Below, piece by piece: positions 38,520-47,014 of a stretch of 64,000 nucleotides of DNA. The notes below the pieces were generated by a model that did not search any database, was not told where the DNA came from, and worked only from the letters and a program-made list of their open reading frames with translations. Source of the stretch: an uncultured Aquimarina sp. (GTDB lineage: Bacteria > Bacteroidota > Bacteroidia > Flavobacteriales > Flavobacteriaceae); the NCBI GenBank assembly GCA_947500545.1, contig CANMSO010000003.1:372001-436000 (forward strand), read 5' to 3'. Each line of letters opens with the position of its first letter. Position 1 is the first letter of the stretch. A program made the position numbers and the translations under genes.

Positions 38520-39397
38520 TTATTGTTTTTTTCTTGTTTGAAATACACCGGTTTCCATATAAGGTTTCCAAAGATGATCTTAAACCGATCTCTCCAACTT
38601 CTGCATCGTTTTACATCTTTCCATATATTTTTATATTCAATAAAATTGATGGTAATGGGATTGTTAGAATTAATATTTTTGGTTAATCCATAAACTACTT
38701 TTTCTTCTTCTCTCTGAAAGGTTCCAAATAGCTTATCCCAAAGTATAAGGATACCACCGTAGTTTTTATCAAGATATTTACGGTTGGATCCATGATGAAC
38801 TCTATGTACTGAAGGTGTATTAAAAACTTCATCAAGCCAACCTAGTTTAACTATCCTTTCGGTATGTATCCATGTCTGATATTGTGCAACAAAAATCAAT
38901 GAGATAATGGCTTGAAAGGGATTAAACCCAATCAATATCATAGGGATTAAAAAGATCCATTCAATTACACTTTCGATAATACTTAATCGCATGGATATGG
39001 TGAGGTTATAATCTTCAGAAGAGTGATGCACGCTATGATTTGCCCATAAAACTCGATGTTCATGCTCGATACGATGCATCCAATAATAGGTAAAATCGGC
39101 AGCCAATAAACTCAATGCCCATGTCCACCCATTCATAGGGATTTCTAACGGAGCAATATGATAGATTGGTAACAGGCAGATAAGCCCAATAGAACCAAAA
39201 ACTGTCTTTTCTAATAATTGTCCTAGGAAAAAGATAATGATATTGGCTCCTGTATCTTTCCATCGTCTTTCTTTAGAAGTAAAAAAATCGAAAAAGATCT
39301 CCAGGAGAATAAGGGTGATGTTAAAAATAAAGAAATAGCCAATATAGGTTAGTATTTCTGACGTTTCAAAAAGCGTGATAATTTCTTCTATATTCAT
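38516..39397 (-). CDS. Sterol desaturase/fatty acid hydroxylase family membrane protein
   Basis: 293 residues, four to five membrane segments. Three histidine clusters bind two irons: HRIEHEH (about 121-127), HSVHHSSEDYN (about 131-141) and VHRVHHGSNRKY (about 219-230). Members add a hydroxyl or double bond to lipids. The substrate is unknown. It follows a 56-residue membrane ORF by eight bases. Confidence 0.88.
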   Translation of the reverse strand: MNIEEIITLFETSEILTYIGYFFIFNITLILLEIFFDFFTSKERRWKDTGANIIIFFLGQLLEKTVFGSIGLICLLPIYHIAPLEIPMNGWTWALSLLAADFTYYWMHRIEHEHRVLWANHSVHHSSEDYNLTISMRLSIIESVIEWIFLIPMILIGFNPFQAIISLIFVAQYQTWIHTERIVKLGWLDEVFNTPSVHRVHHGSNRKYLDKNYGGILILWDKLFGTFQREEEKVVYGLTKNINSNNPITINFIEYKNIWKDVKRCRSWRDRFKIIFGNLIWKPVYFKQEKNNK

Positions 39398-39404
39398 TTT
39401 AGTG

Positions 39405-39575
39405 TTATTTTTTATTTGGGGCGAAGTATAAAAACCATGAGAACCATAATAGATTTAATAGATCCCATATAGAACCTAAACCTTGAAAATAATCTATTAC
39501 ATATTGAAATTTATAGAGACCAACGAATCCTAAAACCCCCAAGTACCAATGTTTTTGAAATGTAATATTGCTCAT
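39405..39575 (-). CDS. Small hydrophobic protein, 56 residues
   Basis: Begins MSNITFQKHWYLGVLGFVGL and ends FSWFLYFAPNKK; two hydrophobic stretches about residues 11-23 and 35-52. It fits tightly in the spacer between the AraC-type gene and the desaturase-like gene, eight bases before the latter, in the same direction. The N-terminal pattern (KHWYLGVLGFxGL) resembles small membrane proteins of unknown function recalled from Bacteroidota. Below common length cut-offs, so likely missed by annotation. Confidence 0.6.
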   Translation of the reverse strand: MSNITFQKHWYLGVLGFVGLYKFQYVIDYFQGLGSIWDLLNLLWFSWFLYFAPNKK

Positions 39576-39643
39576 AATTCTGATTTATGAGGCAAAAGTA
39601 ATCTCAATGCAGGTTGCAATGTTTGTCCATTTTGGACAATCTG

Positions 39644-40513
39644 TTATTTAATAGGGATATAAATTTCGGTAAGTAATTCACCTGGAGGAGTATCTTCCTC
39701 ATCGTTTAGAAAAAATTCTAAAGTAGGCTTATCTTCTAATTCTAGGTGTATATCTGTTATCCAATTAGAGTATATGTAATCATAGGTTATTAACGAATCT
39801 TCATGGCTGCCTTTATGAAGAAATTTGGCATATTTTTGTTGAGGTATAGCCTTGGTTCTAAAGAGTCCTTTTGGTTCAAAATTTAAGGGAGTTTCTATAA
39901 CTATACCTGCATTATATCTACAATGTAATTGGTCTGTAATCTCATTGTCATCCAATATCTCTGCAAGAAATATACTATTATCGTCTATCAATTTTTTTTT
40001 GAATGCATACTTCATGAGCTGGTCCCAAACTTTTTTTATAGCTTTAATATCTTCAAAAGAACCTTGATAGGTTAGGTATAAAATGTCAAGATTAGGTAGC
40101 TCTTCGATTTCAAATGCTATAGAAGGTTTTTGAATGCCTTTATCCGTAGATATTGCTTTTTGAATTATTCGCTGTTTAAGTTCTTGAGTTTCTCTAAATT
40201 GAGAAGGAGAGCTATTAAATTGGCTTTTAAATGCCTTGCTAAAAGCCGCAACATCACTATACCCAACCTCAAAAGCAATATCAGAAATAGTATTGTCCGA
40301 ATATTTTAGGTATTGAGCGGCCTTTTCAAGTTTAATTCTCTTGATATACTTTCCTATAGTTTCATGATGAAGCGCCGTAAATATGCGATTTATATTTCGA
40401 TAAGAGTAGAAGGACACATTTTCAACATCTTTAATGGTAATGTCCTCTTTGAATTTTTGATCCAAAAAATCCAACAAAGATTTATATCGGTCTAATTGTG
40501 TAGGATTACCCAT
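39644..40513 (-). CDS. AraC-family regulator with GyrI-like effector domain
   Basis: 289 residues from ATG at 40513. The longest frame starts at 40546, inside the palindrome ACCATG-ATAA-CATGGT, so the shorter form is preferred. The two AraC HTH motifs lie at about residues 8-105 (DITIKDVENVSFYSYRNINRIF and ISDAFEVGY-like ISDIAFEVGYSDVAAFSKAF). The C-terminal GyrI-like domain (about 130-289) binds small ligands in SoxR/BmrR-like systems. It probably controls the desaturase-reductase operon downstream. Confidence 0.87.
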   Translation of the reverse strand: MGNPTQLDRYKSLLDFLDQKFKEDITIKDVENVSFYSYRNINRIFTALHHETIGKYIKRIKLEKAAQYLKYSDNTISDIAFEVGYSDVAAFSKAFKSQFNSSPSQFRETQELKQRIIQKAISTDKGIQKPSIAFEIEELPNLDILYLTYQGSFEDIKAIKKVWDQLMKYAFKKKLIDDNSIFLAEILDDNEITDQLHCRYNAGIVIETPLNFEPKGLFRTKAIPQQKYAKFLHKGSHEDSLITYDYIYSNWITDIHLELEDKPTLEFFLNDEEDTPPGELLTEIYIPIK

Positions 40514-40541
40514 AGTATTTACTTTTAGGTAAGATACAAAT

Positions 40542-40557
40542 ACCATGATAACATGGT
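40542..40557. promoter_or_regulatory. Palindrome between divergent regulators
   Basis: ACCATG-ATAA-CATGGT, a perfect inverted repeat in the spacer between the AraC-type gene (-) and the XRE membrane regulator (+). A candidate operator for either. Confidence 0.5.
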
Positions 40558-40616
40558 GTTGTTCATTTTGGACTTCTTTTTAGTGTATTTTAGCATTAAA
40601 TTTTCTCCAAGAATTT

Positions 40617-41207
40617 ATGATTTCTAAAGATAAAGTAAAAGAGCAAAGAAAAATTAAAGGACTTTCTCAAGAAGGATTATCTGAAAAATCAGGCTTGTCT
40701 ATTAGAACAATTCAAAGAATTGAAAAAGGATTGTCTGAAGGAAGTCCACATACTTTAATATCAATTGCAAAAGCCTTAGATCTTCAAAATGAGGATTTGT
40801 TAATTCAAGAAAAAACAACAACCAATGTTGTAGATAGTGATTTAGGTACATTAAAATTGATGAACCTTAGTGCTCTTTCAATTTTAGTAATTCCATTGGG
40901 GAATATCATTTTTCCTTCTATCATTTTTAGGAAAAATAAAAGTAACATTCTTGCTAATAAGAGTGGCCGAAAAATTTTGAGCTTTCAAATACTTTGGACA
41001 CTAATTACAATACTATTTCTCTTTTTGTTTCCTGTGATAATGAATCTGATTAGTTTAACTTTTTTTCATGCCCCGGCAAGAATAGAGGTGTCAGTAATGA
41101 TAGGATATATTTTTTCGGCAGCTATAAATGTTTTTATTACGGTTAGTACTGCAATAAAAATAGCTAACTATAAAACCGTCTTGAGTTTTGTGCCTAATGT
41201 ACTTTAA
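40617..41207 (+). CDS. XRE-family HTH protein with C-terminal membrane domain
   Basis: 196 residues. N-terminal XRE domain (about 4-62: VKEQRKIKGLSQEGLSEKSG, SIRTIQRIEKGLSEGSPHTL). Then a linker and three hydrophobic segments: MNLSALSILVIPLGNIIFPS, ILSFQILWTLITILFLFLFP and VSVMIGYIFSAAINVFITVS, as in DUF4870-like proteins. This makes a membrane-anchored DNA-binding protein. The signal it senses is unknown. Divergent from the AraC-type gene and just before a serine hydrolase lipoprotein. Confidence 0.82.
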   Translation: MISKDKVKEQRKIKGLSQEGLSEKSGLSIRTIQRIEKGLSEGSPHTLISIAKALDLQNEDLLIQEKTTTNVVDSDLGTLKLMNLSALSILVIPLGNIIFPSIIFRKNKSNILANKSGRKILSFQILWTLITILFLFLFPVIMNLISLTFFHAPARIEVSVMIGYIFSAAINVFITVSTAIKIANYKTVLSFVPNVL

Positions 41208-41216
41208 GTCATAAAA

Positions 41217-41234
41217 ATGACAGAATAATGTCAT
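41217..41234. promoter_or_regulatory. Inverted repeat ATGACA-N6-TGTCAT
   Basis: Perfect six-base arms around GAATAA, 34 bp upstream of the -7 element of the serine hydrolase gene and ten bases after the XRE stop. GTCATAA also occurs twice, 22 bp apart (41208 and 41230). Looks like an activator or repressor site; the XRE protein next door is the first candidate. Confidence 0.5.
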
Positions 41235-41267
41235 AAGACTGTATACCTGCCTAGGTCAAATATTATT

Positions 41268-41275
41268 TAGTTTTG
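41268..41275 (+). promoter_or_regulatory. -7 element (TAGTTTTG) of the serine hydrolase gene
   Basis: Exact TAnnTTTG match 33 bp before the ATG at 41309. It includes the TTG at 41273 that opens the longest frame, so that longer start is not used. Confidence 0.6.
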
Positions 41276-41308
41276 TTCTCTAAATCATTAAAGAATAAAT
41301 TAGAAAAC

Positions 41309-42448
41309 ATGCGAAATAAAGTTTTACTGTTCCTCGTAGGAATATTAGTTCTTAGTTGTACAAGTAATGATCCACAAAAGAACATTAATGAAATTGATAA
41401 ACTCATTGAAGAACTTGTTGAAGATAAAAGAGCGGTAGGTATAACGTATGCCATTCAGGTAGGTGATTCTATTTTACAAACTAAAGAATTTGGAGTATCA
41501 AATATTGAAATGGCCACACCAATTACTCAAGAAACACAGTTTAGAATTGCTTCAGTAACAAAACCCATTACAGCAATTGCGATAATGCAACTTATTGAGG
41601 CAAAAAAGTTATCCTTACAGGATACTATTGACAAGTTTTTCCAGAGTTTTCCTAATGGGAATCAAATTACCGTCTATCAGCTGTTATCTCATACTTCTGG
41701 AATACCAAATTGGTGGGTTGGAGGTATGCCAAAGGATGAGCCAAAGAACTTTCCATTATGCGAGAATCCCCATCAATATCTTGAAAGGATGAATACTCCC
41801 TCTCTATTTGAACCAGGAACTTTCTATAGCTACTCAAATAGTAACTATGTGCTTTTAGGCGAAATTACAGAAATTGTTTCGGGGCAATCTTATGAGTCAT
41901 TTATCAAAGAAAATATTTTCATTCCTGCAAATATGGAAAATACGGAAATGGAATACGCTATAGATGCAAAACAGACCTATGCCAAAGGGTATACTTGGCA
42001 ATCTAATGAAGAAAACCCATTTGGAACCCCAGAGTCTTATACGATGCCATTTTCGGCAGGTGGTTTAAGATCAACAACAAAAGACTTATTACACTTTGCA
42101 AATGCATTTGGTAATGGAAAATTAGTACGTAAAGAAACCTTACTTATGATGACATCTTATGCCAAATTAAAAAACGGAAAACCTGTTTATGAGGGATTAT
42201 ATTCTCCATCGGGACAAACACCTAAATTTCCTGGTAACATGAAAAATGTTGGATATGGATTAGGGTTCCAATTGATAGAAAATTTTGGTACAAAAACTAT
42301 TTCTCATGGCGGCGACATTGCAGGTTTTAACGCTGTGTTTATGTGCGTTCCAAAGAGTAATACCACATTAGTGATTCTTGCAAATACGGAGAATGGGGTT
42401 ATGTCTAAATTAAGAGAAATAGATGAACTTGTTACTCGAATTGAATAA
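41309..42448 (+). CDS. Serine hydrolase lipoprotein (class C beta-lactamase fold)
   Basis: 379 residues from ATG 41309. Lipobox GILVLSC (Cys17). SxxK nucleophile motif in FRIASVTKPITA, YxN motif in YSYSNSNYVLLG, and the KTG-like HGGD near the C-terminus, so the PBP/beta-lactamase fold is complete. Members are mostly peptidases or esterases; resistance to beta-lactams is not implied. Controlled by a good -7 element and perhaps the inverted repeat upstream. Confidence 0.88.
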   Translation: MRNKVLLFLVGILVLSCTSNDPQKNINEIDKLIEELVEDKRAVGITYAIQVGDSILQTKEFGVSNIEMATPITQETQFRIASVTKPITAIAIMQLIEAKKLSLQDTIDKFFQSFPNGNQITVYQLLSHTSGIPNWWVGGMPKDEPKNFPLCENPHQYLERMNTPSLFEPGTFYSYSNSNYVLLGEITEIVSGQSYESFIKENIFIPANMENTEMEYAIDAKQTYAKGYTWQSNEENPFGTPESYTMPFSAGGLRSTTKDLLHFANAFGNGKLVRKETLLMMTSYAKLKNGKPVYEGLYSPSGQTPKFPGNMKNVGYGLGFQLIENFGTKTISHGGDIAGFNAVFMCVPKSNTTLVILANTENGVMSKLREIDELVTRIE

Positions 42449-42501
42449 CTAACGAAGCCTATTTAAACTCAAAAAACAATAATCTTAAAATTATAAGAGT
42501 C

Positions 42502-43215
42502 TTATTTCAAAACCTCATTAACCACAGGAAGCATTTTTTCTACCCACAAATTATATTGAAAACCACTTGGGTGTAATTTGTCATCGGCAAGAGCATTCTC
42601 TGATGCACCTAGCTCTCTGGAAATACTAGTAACATCTATAAATACCGTTTCAGTAGCTATACATCGCTGTTTAATATATGCATTATAATTATTAAGTTCT
42701 TGTGCTATAATTTCACTATTGTTTGATCCGAAAGGAGTTACCCCGTAGTCTGGGATAGAGATTACAATCACTCTTTTATTATTGCCTGCTAAGTTTGTAG
42801 CAATATTAAGCAACGTATTAAACTCTGCTTGAAATTTTGAAAAGGATCCCCTTTGGTATTGGTTGTTAACCCCAATAAGTAAAGATACAAGATCATGATT
42901 AGTAGGTGCTTGTTCTTCAATAGCATTTAAAAGATTACTGGTTGTCCATCCTGTTCGTGCTATTATTGTGAGTTCTTCGATTTTGTTCTTTGATGAGTTA
43001 AACGCAGTTTTTAACTGAAAAGGCCAACTATCGTTTGGATCTACTCCCTGACCTATGGTATAAGAATCACCCAATGCAAGAAATGAAAGTTCTTGATTTT
43101 GATTAGAACCTTCTTGATCTGTAGGTTCATCAATAGAGGGTTCCTCAGAATTTGAAGAACAGCAACAGCATATTAAAAATATACCTAATAACAGAAAAAC
43201 AGTTTTCTTTGCCAT
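42502..43215 (-). CDS. SGNH/GDSL hydrolase lipoprotein
   Basis: 237 residues. Signal peptide with a run of cysteines (LICCCCSSN) as lipidation site. Block I ALGDSYTIGQG carries the Ser, GVNN is block III, and the Asp/His dyad is in DDKLHPSGFQY. The fold acts on esters or acetylated sugars. Faces the serine hydrolase gene end to end. Confidence 0.88.
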   Translation of the reverse strand: MAKKTVFLLLGIFLICCCCSSNSEEPSIDEPTDQEGSNQNQELSFLALGDSYTIGQGVDPNDSWPFQLKTAFNSSKNKIEELTIIARTGWTTSNLLNAIEEQAPTNHDLVSLLIGVNNQYQRGSFSKFQAEFNTLLNIATNLAGNNKRVIVISIPDYGVTPFGSNNSEIIAQELNNYNAYIKQRCIATETVFIDVTSISRELGASENALADDKLHPSGFQYNLWVEKMLPVVNEVLK

Positions 43216-43295
43216 TTTTTAACCTCTATTGTTAATTTTGCTAAACTAGGTAGTCTTTGTCAAGGTACAAAGAGAGCGCATTAATTTACGATATT

Positions 43296-43694
43296 TTACG
43301 ATTTCTTCATACCTTCCAAAAACTCCCCCATTTTTTGATGCACTGCCTGTATGGCTTTTAGAGGGCGAATCATCACTTTGATGTCTTTTAACTTTCCGTC
43401 TTGATCAAAAGTAAGCATATCTACACCTTCTACAGTAACGCCATCGATCACTGTAGTGAATTCTAATATACTGTGCTCATCATTACTTACTTCGCGAATA
43501 TACTTAAAATGTTCATTGGCAATAATACTTGCAGCAGCAGTAAGATAAACACCTACAATCTTTTTACCTTTTTGTGGAGTCCATACTACAGGAGAATGTA
43601 GTACAGCGTCATCTGCTATAAGTTCCCCCAGTCTTGATACATCTCTATTGCTCACAAATTGGTGCCATAAAGCGAGTCCGTTTGAGTTATCCAT
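43296..43694 (-). CDS. NTF2/SnoaL-like protein
   Basis: 132 residues. LWHQFVSNRDVSRLGELIADDAVLHSPVV is the opening helix-turn of SnoaL-like folds; VDMLTFDQDGKLKDIKVMIRP closes the sheet. Function unknown. Third gene of a run AraC-DoxX-SnoaL, so probably under the AraC-type regulator. Confidence 0.82.
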   Translation of the reverse strand: MDNSNGLALWHQFVSNRDVSRLGELIADDAVLHSPVVWTPQKGKKIVGVYLTAAASIIANEHFKYIREVSNDEHSILEFTTVIDGVTVEGVDMLTFDQDGKLKDIKVMIRPLKAIQAVHQKMGEFLEGMKKS

Positions 43695-43706
43695 GGTATA
43701 GTTGTT

Positions 43707-44066
43707 TTATTGATGTGTTATAAGTTTATGTAAATAGATATTAGAAATAACAAGTAAGGCAAAAAAGAATACAGATATCAAAGAAATGAAAACAGGATCC
43801 TTATGCACCATATGTGCTACAATAGCAGTAATAAAAAACAAACCAACACCTGCATAGCCCCATTCTTTTATTTGAATAGGTATTTGTGGTATAAGTAAAA
43901 TGAGTACTGCAATTATTTTTAAAATAGCTAATTGGACTCTAAAAAAATCAGGAAACCCCAATTCTTTTACTCCATCTATTGTTCCTTTATGGAAGAAGTA
44001 AGTATAGGCGCTCCATAATAACATTATTGACACAAGTGCTGTAGATATCCAGTATATCGTTTTCAT
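43707..44066 (-). CDS. DoxX-like membrane protein
   Basis: 119 residues, four hydrophobic segments. KTIYWISTALVSIMLLWSAY, FRVQLAILKIIAVLILLIPQIP and GYAGVGLFFITAIVAHMV match the DoxX-like family (PF13564). Twelve bases before the SnoaL-like gene, nine after the AraC-type gene. Function unknown. Confidence 0.85.
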   Translation of the reverse strand: MKTIYWISTALVSIMLLWSAYTYFFHKGTIDGVKELGFPDFFRVQLAILKIIAVLILLIPQIPIQIKEWGYAGVGLFFITAIVAHMVHKDPVFISLISVFFFALLVISNIYLHKLITHQ

Positions 44067-44075
44067 AATTTCTTG

Positions 44076-44999
44076 TTATTGAATAGGAATGTACAAATCT
44101 ACGATGAATTTATGCTCTGGGTGTTTACGAAAATCATTATGATATATTTCAAAGGGGTTTTCTTCGGCCTTTTTATATCCGTTGTCATTCATCCAAACAA
44201 ATAACCCGCTCCAGGATTTTTCAAAATCGTTTGGAGTAATTTCAAAATGCCCGACAATACATTTACCTTTTTTAATAGTTACCGCACTAATTTCTCCTTC
44301 TACAGCAAAAGGCTCATTAGTAAGTAGACAAATGCTCATACGCACTTTGTCTGGCGCCGTTATTTTAAAACTATCGTGAAAAATCCTTCCCATTTTTGCT
44401 TCTGGATTTTCCATTAGTCCTTTTGGGACGGCCCAGCGTATAAGCCTATCAAAAGCATTTTCAATTCCTTGTACCCCTATATGAGTAATGCTAGCAAAAT
44501 TCAATTCTGGTGTTTCTTTAATTTCAATAGTTGCATTCATTTTAATCCAGTTTAAATGGTTATTAATGTTGCAAATGTATTTTTCGAAGATCAGATTCTT
44601 CTGTCCATTCTTGCTTTCAACTTTACTTATCTTGCTAAACTCACTTGGGCGCAACTTTCGAAACTGAGATGGGCTTACTCCATAGAATTTTTTGAATGCT
44701 CTTGTAAAGGATGAATTACTGGTAAATCCATACTGAAGGCAAAGCTCAGTAATACTAACTTCTTGTTTATGTAGTAATACTGAAGCCGTTTTTTCGATTC
44801 GCCTTCTGTTTATATATGAGTTAAGGGTTTCACCAATAATAGCTTTGAAAATACGATGAAAATGAAATGGCGAATAATGAGCTACCTCGGCGATAGATTC
44901 CAATGACAATTCAGCATCAAGATGGTCATCTATAAAATGTAGAGCCAAATTAATCCTTTTGATATAATCCTTTGTTATTTCATTTTTTGGGAGTGTCAT
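44076..44999 (-). CDS. AraC-family regulator with GyrI-like domain, second example
   Basis: 307 residues. AraC HTH at about 10-115 (LSLESIAEVAHYSPFHFHRIF and ITELCLQYGFTSNSSFTRAF). After a linker the GyrI-like domain begins near residue 154 at its own Met (MNATIEIKETPELNFASI), suggesting a past fusion. It heads a small operon with DoxX-like and SnoaL-like genes. Layout matches the AraC-type gene at 39644-40513. Confidence 0.9.
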   Translation of the reverse strand: MTLPKNEITKDYIKRINLALHFIDDHLDAELSLESIAEVAHYSPFHFHRIFKAIIGETLNSYINRRRIEKTASVLLHKQEVSITELCLQYGFTSNSSFTRAFKKFYGVSPSQFRKLRPSEFSKISKVESKNGQKNLIFEKYICNINNHLNWIKMNATIEIKETPELNFASITHIGVQGIENAFDRLIRWAVPKGLMENPEAKMGRIFHDSFKITAPDKVRMSICLLTNEPFAVEGEISAVTIKKGKCIVGHFEITPNDFEKSWSGLFVWMNDNGYKKAEENPFEIYHNDFRKHPEHKFIVDLYIPIQ

Positions 45000-45023
45000 T
45001 TGCTGTTACATGTTGAGTAATGA

Positions 45024-46133
45024 TTATACATTTTTCAACATTCCCGCACAAATCTTCAATCGTAAAATTTTCTTTACAGAGGCTGTAACTTGTTTGCTAT
45101 AATCTTCATCGGTTTTGATCTCTGTCAGGATAGAATTCATGGTTTTTTCTTCATCTTGCGGCATTAGTATCATATCGCATCCGGCCTTAGAAGCGAGTAG
45201 AGGAGCATTATCCAAAATAGTGACCGCTTTCATAATATTTAAAGCATCAGATATTATAATTCCGTCAAAACACATTCCATCTTTCAAAAGGTCGGTAATG
45301 ATTCTCCTTGAGCAGCTAGACGGTAACCCGTTGGTCCCAAATGTATCATTATTGATAACAGTAATGTGAGCAATCATAATCGATAACACACCATCTGCAA
45401 TAATGGGTTTGTAATTATCTATTTCTTGCAAAGGACCGTCGATATAAACACTTTGTTTATGGGTATCACCTTTTACAAGTCCATGACCCGGAAAATGTTT
45501 AGCTGTGGCAATAATGCCTCCTTCTTGCGTACATTTTATAAATCGATTGGCGAGATTAATTACAGAATCTTTGTTATTTCCGTAACTACGGGATTTAATA
45601 GCTTCGTTACTTGGACTTATATCCAGAACAGGTGCAAAGTTATGGTGCACTCCAATTTCTTTAAGTTCTTTATTAATAGTGTATACTACTTCATCAGACT
45701 GGGCATCTGTTTTAATATCGATTGTTTTGCCTACATCTTGAGCACCTTTAATTCTACTGGCAAATAAGCTAGGCTCCGCATCCATACTAAAGATAAGAGG
45801 CAGTGTTTTATTCTTTTCAGAGATCGCATTTAATTCATTAATCGTTTTAGTATGGGTTTGTTTACTTCCTTTAAGAAAAACTACTCCGCCAATAATATCA
45901 TCTTCTGCAAGCTTTTTTACAGTAGCTTCTGGTTTGCCTAATTCTCCTGTGCAACTAATGATCATTTGCGCTATTCTTTGTTTTTGAGATAACGCATTAA
46001 AAATAGAGTCTACCTTATGGTCCAATGCAGGATTATTAGAGTAAAAATCCTCTAATCCAAAATTTGATTCCTGGGCAGTACCGATATTGGATAATAAGGC
46101 AAAGGCAAGCAGTAAAAGAGAAAAGTATTTCAT
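45024..46133 (-). CDS. Glycoside hydrolase family 3, beta-N-acetylglucosaminidase-like
   Basis: 369 residues from ATG 46133; a longer frame from 46199 would overlap the sulfurtransferase gene and hide the signal peptide (MKYFSLLLLAFALLSNIGTAQ). The GH3 core shows AKHFPGHGLVKGDTHKQ, the His/Asp loop of NagZ-type enzymes, and the nucleophile in IIISDALNIMKA. Such enzymes free GlcNAc from muropeptides or chitin. This one is exported, unlike cytoplasmic NagZ. Confidence 0.87.
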   Translation of the reverse strand: MKYFSLLLLAFALLSNIGTAQESNFGLEDFYSNNPALDHKVDSIFNALSQKQRIAQMIISCTGELGKPEATVKKLAEDDIIGGVVFLKGSKQTHTKTINELNAISEKNKTLPLIFSMDAEPSLFASRIKGAQDVGKTIDIKTDAQSDEVVYTINKELKEIGVHHNFAPVLDISPSNEAIKSRSYGNNKDSVINLANRFIKCTQEGGIIATAKHFPGHGLVKGDTHKQSVYIDGPLQEIDNYKPIIADGVLSIMIAHITVINNDTFGTNGLPSSCSRRIITDLLKDGMCFDGIIISDALNIMKAVTILDNAPLLASKAGCDMILMPQDEEKTMNSILTEIKTDEDYSKQVTASVKKILRLKICAGMLKNV

Positions 46134-46162
46134 AGTTGGGTAAAGTAATGATTTGTATTCAA

Positions 46163-47008
46163 TTAACGTATAATAGGCACACCATCTAGCTGTCCCCATT
46201 CGCTCCAGGATCCGTCATAAACAGACATGTTTTGATATCCTGCCAATTGTGCCGCAAGCATAATGATACATGCTGTAATACCTGATCCGCAGGTAAAGAT
46301 CAGTTTTTTATTTTCAATATTAAAATCTGCAAGAATTTCTCTTAATTCTTCAGTTGAGCGCATTTTACCATCACGCAACACTTCAGTATAATGCAAATTC
46401 ATAGAATTTGGGATGTGACCTCCTTTTAAACTTTCTCTAGGCTCTGGTTCTTCAGCTTTAAACCTTCCTGGTGATCGTGCATCTAGTATACATGTATTTT
46501 TATTGCTTGTTTCGTCAAGAACAGTTTCTGCATTTACAATCAAATTGGGATTATAAACTGCTTCAAAATTTCCTGGTTTTATAGAGGTTGGAGTTGTAAT
46601 TGCTTCACATGGTAGCTCCGCATTTTTCCAGGTCGGGAAGCCTCCATCTAATATGGCAACATTCTTATGTCCCATAATAGTAAACATCCACCATACTCTG
46701 GCACTAGAATAAATGCCTAGCTTATCATATATTATAATTTTATGTTGAGAACTAATTCCTAATGCTCTACATGCTTTAGAAAAATCATCTGGAGAAGGAA
46801 GTGTGTTTGGGATATCAGTGTTTTTATCAGAAAAAACGCCTTTTATATCAAAAAAACGAGTGTTTTTTATTCCCAAATCAGAATATGTTTCGTTTTTATC
46901 GTTGACGACTTTTTTGATGGTAGCATCCAGAATGATCAAATCTGGATGATCAAGATGTTTTTCAAGCCAGGAAACAGATACTATAGGAGATATAAATTCT
47001 TTCATCAT
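46163..47008 (-). CDS. Thiosulfate/3-mercaptopyruvate sulfurtransferase (two rhodanese domains)
   Basis: 281 residues. Inactive N-terminal rhodanese domain, then a C-terminal domain with the active Cys in TCGSGITAC. CGSGxTA is typical of 3-mercaptopyruvate sulfurtransferases; thiosulfate enzymes tend to have CRxGxx. ARSPGRF and GHIPNSMNL are also rhodanese markers. It moves sulfane sulfur to cyanide or thiols. Seven bases from the NTF2-like gene. Confidence 0.9.
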   Translation of the reverse strand: MMKEFISPIVSVSWLEKHLDHPDLIILDATIKKVVNDKNETYSDLGIKNTRFFDIKGVFSDKNTDIPNTLPSPDDFSKACRALGISSQHKIIIYDKLGIYSSARVWWMFTIMGHKNVAILDGGFPTWKNAELPCEAITTPTSIKPGNFEAVYNPNLIVNAETVLDETSNKNTCILDARSPGRFKAEEPEPRESLKGGHIPNSMNLHYTEVLRDGKMRSTEELREILADFNIENKKLIFTCGSGITACIIMLAAQLAGYQNMSVYDGSWSEWGQLDGVPIIR

Positions 47009-47014
47009 ACCACT

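Noticed and set aside
41273..41308. N-terminal extension of the serine hydrolase from TTG 41273
   Set aside because: TTG belongs to the -7 element TAGTTTTG; the lipoprotein signal starts at ATG 41309.
41309..42448. Beta-lactam resistance gene
   Set aside because: The fold motifs are shared by many peptidases and esterases; nothing here shows beta-lactamase activity.
46134..46199. N-terminal extension of the GH3 protein
   Set aside because: It would overlap the sulfurtransferase gene by 37 bp and bury the signal peptide.
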